Shown: positions 62,110 to 64,000 of the stretch, one piece after another
Position numbering within the stretch: the first letter of the stretch is position 1
Layout of the letters: each line of letters begins with the position of its first letter
From: an uncultured Ruminococcus sp.
GTDB lineage: Bacteria > Bacillota > Clostridia > Oscillospirales > Ruminococcaceae
Reading direction: 5' to 3'
Assembly: GCA_934474025.1 (NCBI GenBank)
Contig: CAKSMF010000005.1
Coordinates: forward strand, 62,001-126,000
Length of the DNA: 64,000 bases
Position numbers and translations under genes: made by a program
The notes under the pieces: generated by a model
Database searches by the model: none
What the model was told of the DNA's origin: nothing
Seen by the model: the letters and a program-made list of their open reading frames with translations, nothing else

Positions 62110-63267
62110 ATGAACGAAGATTACTATAATTCAGAGATATATTCACTGAATCGTGAAATACACAGGCTTAACAAACAGCTTGAGGAAGAAAAGAAAAGAT
62201 ATATTCCGGATAAGCTTGACCCATTTGATAATCCTACCGAGTATACGGAATTCAGTGGTGATTATTCGGATATTATGCCGGAAATTGAAAATCCTGAATG
62301 TGAAATACCACTTGAACCTGATAATCTTGAATACCGTAAAATAAAGCGTTTCTATTCAATAGGAGGGTGGGCGGTTCTTGGACAGTTTCTTATAAGTAAC
62401 TTTCTTGGAATGGCGATTGTACGTATAATAAAATTGGTTTTATTGTCCATCAATTCCGGAGCAAGTTCGGATATAATATCTGATTATATAAACAGTTCGT
62501 CAATACTTGCCGGAATTAATATGATATCTTTTATGATAGCAAATGTTGGTTTTGCATTTCTTGGCTTGAAAATTGCAAAAATCCCTAAAAGTCAACTTGT
62601 CCGAACACGTGATTTTGGATTCGGTATGGCTTTGCAGTATTGTATGACAGCTTTTTTTCTGTGGATAATATCCTATTTTGTATCATCGGGAATAAATGAT
62701 ATTTTCAGTCATTATGGCTATACTACTTATGTTATGGATATGGACGATATAGCAGTTACCGGAACAGGTAAAGTATTAATGACGTTTTATACTTGTATTA
62801 TAGCTCCTCTTACTGAAGAAATCTTTTTCAGAGGTATGTTGTTGAGAGTATTATCAAGAACTAATCAAAGATTTGCAGTATTTGCAACAGCGTTTTTCTT
62901 CGGACTTTCACACCATAATATTCCGCAGTTTGTGCTTGCTTTTCTGGTAGGAACTTTCCTTGCACACATCACACTGAAACACAATTCTGTAATACCGGCA
63001 ATTATTGTTCATATATTCCTGAATACAATGTCAACAGCCTTTTCGTATATAGGAGAAAATACAGGATATATATTTACAGCCGTTATTATGCTTATAATGG
63101 CAATTCTGGGATTTTTTATGTTTGCTCTTTTCCGTGAAAGAGACAAAATACCTTCTACCACTCCGGAGCAGGCAATGCGTGGAATTTATGTGGCAAAACG
63201 TTCAGTAATGTTTGATATTTCAATAATAGTGCAGGTTATATATACATTGGCATTAATATTTATGTAG
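62110..63267 (+). CDS. CPBP-family intramembrane metalloprotease
   Basis: This 385-aa membrane protein has a charged N-terminal region (~1-80) and about eight helices. The CPBP motifs are visible: APLTEEIFFRGMLLR (EExxxR, ~236-250), FFFGLSHHNIPQF (FxxxH) and HIFLNTMSTA (HxxxN). Relatives cut prenylated-like or bacteriocin substrates or give self-immunity. RBS GAGAGGAGG. Confidence 0.9.
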   Translation: MNEDYYNSEIYSLNREIHRLNKQLEEEKKRYIPDKLDPFDNPTEYTEFSGDYSDIMPEIENPECEIPLEPDNLEYRKIKRFYSIGGWAVLGQFLISNFLGMAIVRIIKLVLLSINSGASSDIISDYINSSSILAGINMISFMIANVGFAFLGLKIAKIPKSQLVRTRDFGFGMALQYCMTAFFLWIISYFVSSGINDIFSHYGYTTYVMDMDDIAVTGTGKVLMTFYTCIIAPLTEEIFFRGMLLRVLSRTNQRFAVFATAFFFGLSHHNIPQFVLAFLVGTFLAHITLKHNSVIPAIIVHIFLNTMSTAFSYIGENTGYIFTAVIMLIMAILGFFMFALFRERDKIPSTTPEQAMRGIYVAKRSVMFDISIIVQVIYTLALIFM

Positions 63268-63270
63268 TTT

Positions 63271-63304
63271 AAAGGCGGTCTGATTTATTGACCGCCTTAT
63301 TTTT
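63271..63304. terminator. Terminator between CPBP gene and dpaB
   Basis: AAGGCGGTC, 9-nt loop, GACCGCCTT, T-rich tail; serves the convergent pair. Confidence 0.85.
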
Positions 63305-63900
63305 CAGTCCGACTTGTGATAAATTATAGGTCTTAACTGTATTCCTTTAAGGGCGGAATAAATTGCTTTAGGAAGCAGTGAAAATTCTGAAACAAGTGAA
63401 GCAGGTTTTTTTAAACAGTCGTCCTGTATCATGGGAACAAAATAATAGTTTTTTCTATTGAAAAGTTCTCCGATATTTTTTGCAGAACCTAATAAAGAAT
63501 CGTTTGATGCTATTGCAAGTACTACAGGTTTTCCGCTTCTTAAATGGGATTTTACAGCCATTGTAACTGCCGTATCAGTAATGCTGTTTGCGAGTTTAGA
63601 GGCTGTATTTGATGTACATGGTGCAACTACCATAATATCAGTCATGTTTTTTGGTCCTATGGGTTCGGCAGATGCTATTGAAGTTATAACTTCCTTTTCG
63701 CATATAAGACTTAATCTTTTAATATTGTCGTCTGCACTCCCGAAACGTGTTGAAGTACCTGATGCGGTTTCGGACATTACGGGAATTAGTTCAGCTCCCA
63801 TATTTTTCAAGAGTTCAGCCTGCTCAAAACATTTTTCAAAAGTACAGAAAGAACCTGTCATTGCAAAGCCTATTTTCAGTCCGCTGAATGAATAAGTCAT
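63304..63900 (-). CDS. dpaB: Dipicolinate synthase subunit B
   Basis: This 198-aa flavoprotein-like subunit (SpoVFB) is needed to make dipicolinic acid, the main small molecule of spore cores. Marks: GLKIGFAMTGSFCTFEK at the N-terminus, ASGTSTRFG, VVAPCTSNTASKLANSITDTAVTMA, and PVVLAIASNDSL. It directly follows dpaA. This strongly suggests sporulation capacity. Confidence 0.93.
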   Translation of the reverse strand: MTYSFSGLKIGFAMTGSFCTFEKCFEQAELLKNMGAELIPVMSETASGTSTRFGSADDNIKRLSLICEKEVITSIASAEPIGPKNMTDIMVVAPCTSNTASKLANSITDTAVTMAVKSHLRSGKPVVLAIASNDSLLGSAKNIGELFNRKNYYFVPMIQDDCLKKPASLVSEFSLLPKAIYSALKGIQLRPIIYHKSD

Positions 63901-64000
63901 TTATAAAAGCCCCCTTTCTTCGAGGATTCCGGTAATAGTTTCTGCTATAAATTCGCCGGAAGTTACTGGTGCAGTTTTTCCGGGGATACCTAAAGCCCAT
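63901..64000 (-). CDS. dpaA: Dipicolinate synthase subunit A, 3' end only
   Basis: The last 32 codons are visible (WALGIPGKTAPVTSGEFIA.. ending LEERGLL), with the stop directly touching the dpaB start (TAAATG). The LPGK.APVTAGE-type ending is typical of SpoVFA/DpaA. The rest lies outside the window. Confidence 0.85.
   Translation of the reverse strand, partial: WALGIPGKTAPVTSGEFIAETITGILEERGLL

Overview
The window looks like a chromosomal segment of a low-GC, Gram-positive, cellulose-degrading gut or rumen bacterium of the Ruminococcus type (Oscillospiraceae). The main evidence is two tandem GH9 cellulases with signal peptides, threonine-rich linkers and C-terminal dockerins, which are cellulosome parts. 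A GH94 cellobiose phosphorylase, a 2-oxoacid:ferredoxin oxidoreductase and a cysteine T-box fit the same picture. Promoters of the TTGACA-17-TATAAT form are abundant. A sporulation protease (SpoIVB) and dipicolinate synthase genes (dpaAB) suggest spore-forming ancestry or ability.

Layout. 1-618: 5' part of rsmE (minus). 0.9-6 kb: two GH9-dockerin cellulases. 6-9.6 kb: proS and a two-gene zinc-ribbon/TPM-like membrane module (minus). 9.7-14.8 kb: citrate synthase, aldose 1-epimerase, GH94 phosphorylase. 14.7-16.6 kb: a 235-bp tandem duplication, a holin-like gene with an apparent ACG start, a 47-aa peptide and a sortase. 16.7-21.2 kb: DUF3793 plus flavodoxin behind GTTAG-type operators, then a ParA-like NTPase with ferredoxin and the Kor/Vor subunits. 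21.4-24.6 kb: CNNM/CorC protein with a duplicated 3' end, U32-like protein, nitroreductase. 24.7-27.6 kb: ylxM-ffh-Imm17-like-rpsP-khpA and a truncated second khpA. 27.6-30.7 kb: membrane EAL phosphodiesterase and a lipoprotein. 30.7-35.6 kb: hrcA-grpE-dnaK-dnaJ behind a CIRCE operator. 35.8-43.1 kb: an unusual five-gene transport locus. 43.4-43.6 kb: tRNA-Gly, tRNA-Arg, tRNA-His. 44.4-47.3 kb: panBCD and an ADP-ribosylglycohydrolase. 47.5-51.3 kb: purB, metallophosphoesterase, rimM, trmD, HPr. 51.4-57.7 kb: spoIVB, a membrane protein, birA, two GT4 glycosyltransferases with a small partner, a MITE-like insertion and an SdpI-like gene. 57.8-62.1 kb: cysteine T-box, cysE, an unknown gene, cysS, walJ-like, rlmH. 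62.1-64 kb: CPBP protease, dpaB, 3' end of dpaA.

How the genes work together. The secreted dockerin cellulases would feed cellodextrins to cytoplasmic phosphorolysis (GH94) and sugar mutarotation. Citrate synthase and the ferredoxin-linked 2-oxoacid oxidoreductase belong to central carbon and amino-acid metabolism. Most of the rest is housekeeping.

The most unusual signals are structural. There are four short duplications, spaced 241-340 bp apart, at gene 3' ends or intergenic junctions. One of them flanks, exactly flush, a 273-bp element with 17-bp terminal inverted repeats, so it behaves like a 67-bp target duplication. The mixed importer/adaptor locus at 35.8-43.1 kb is the best candidate for an undescribed multi-protein system. 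No CRISPR array, prophage block or complete transposase gene was seen.
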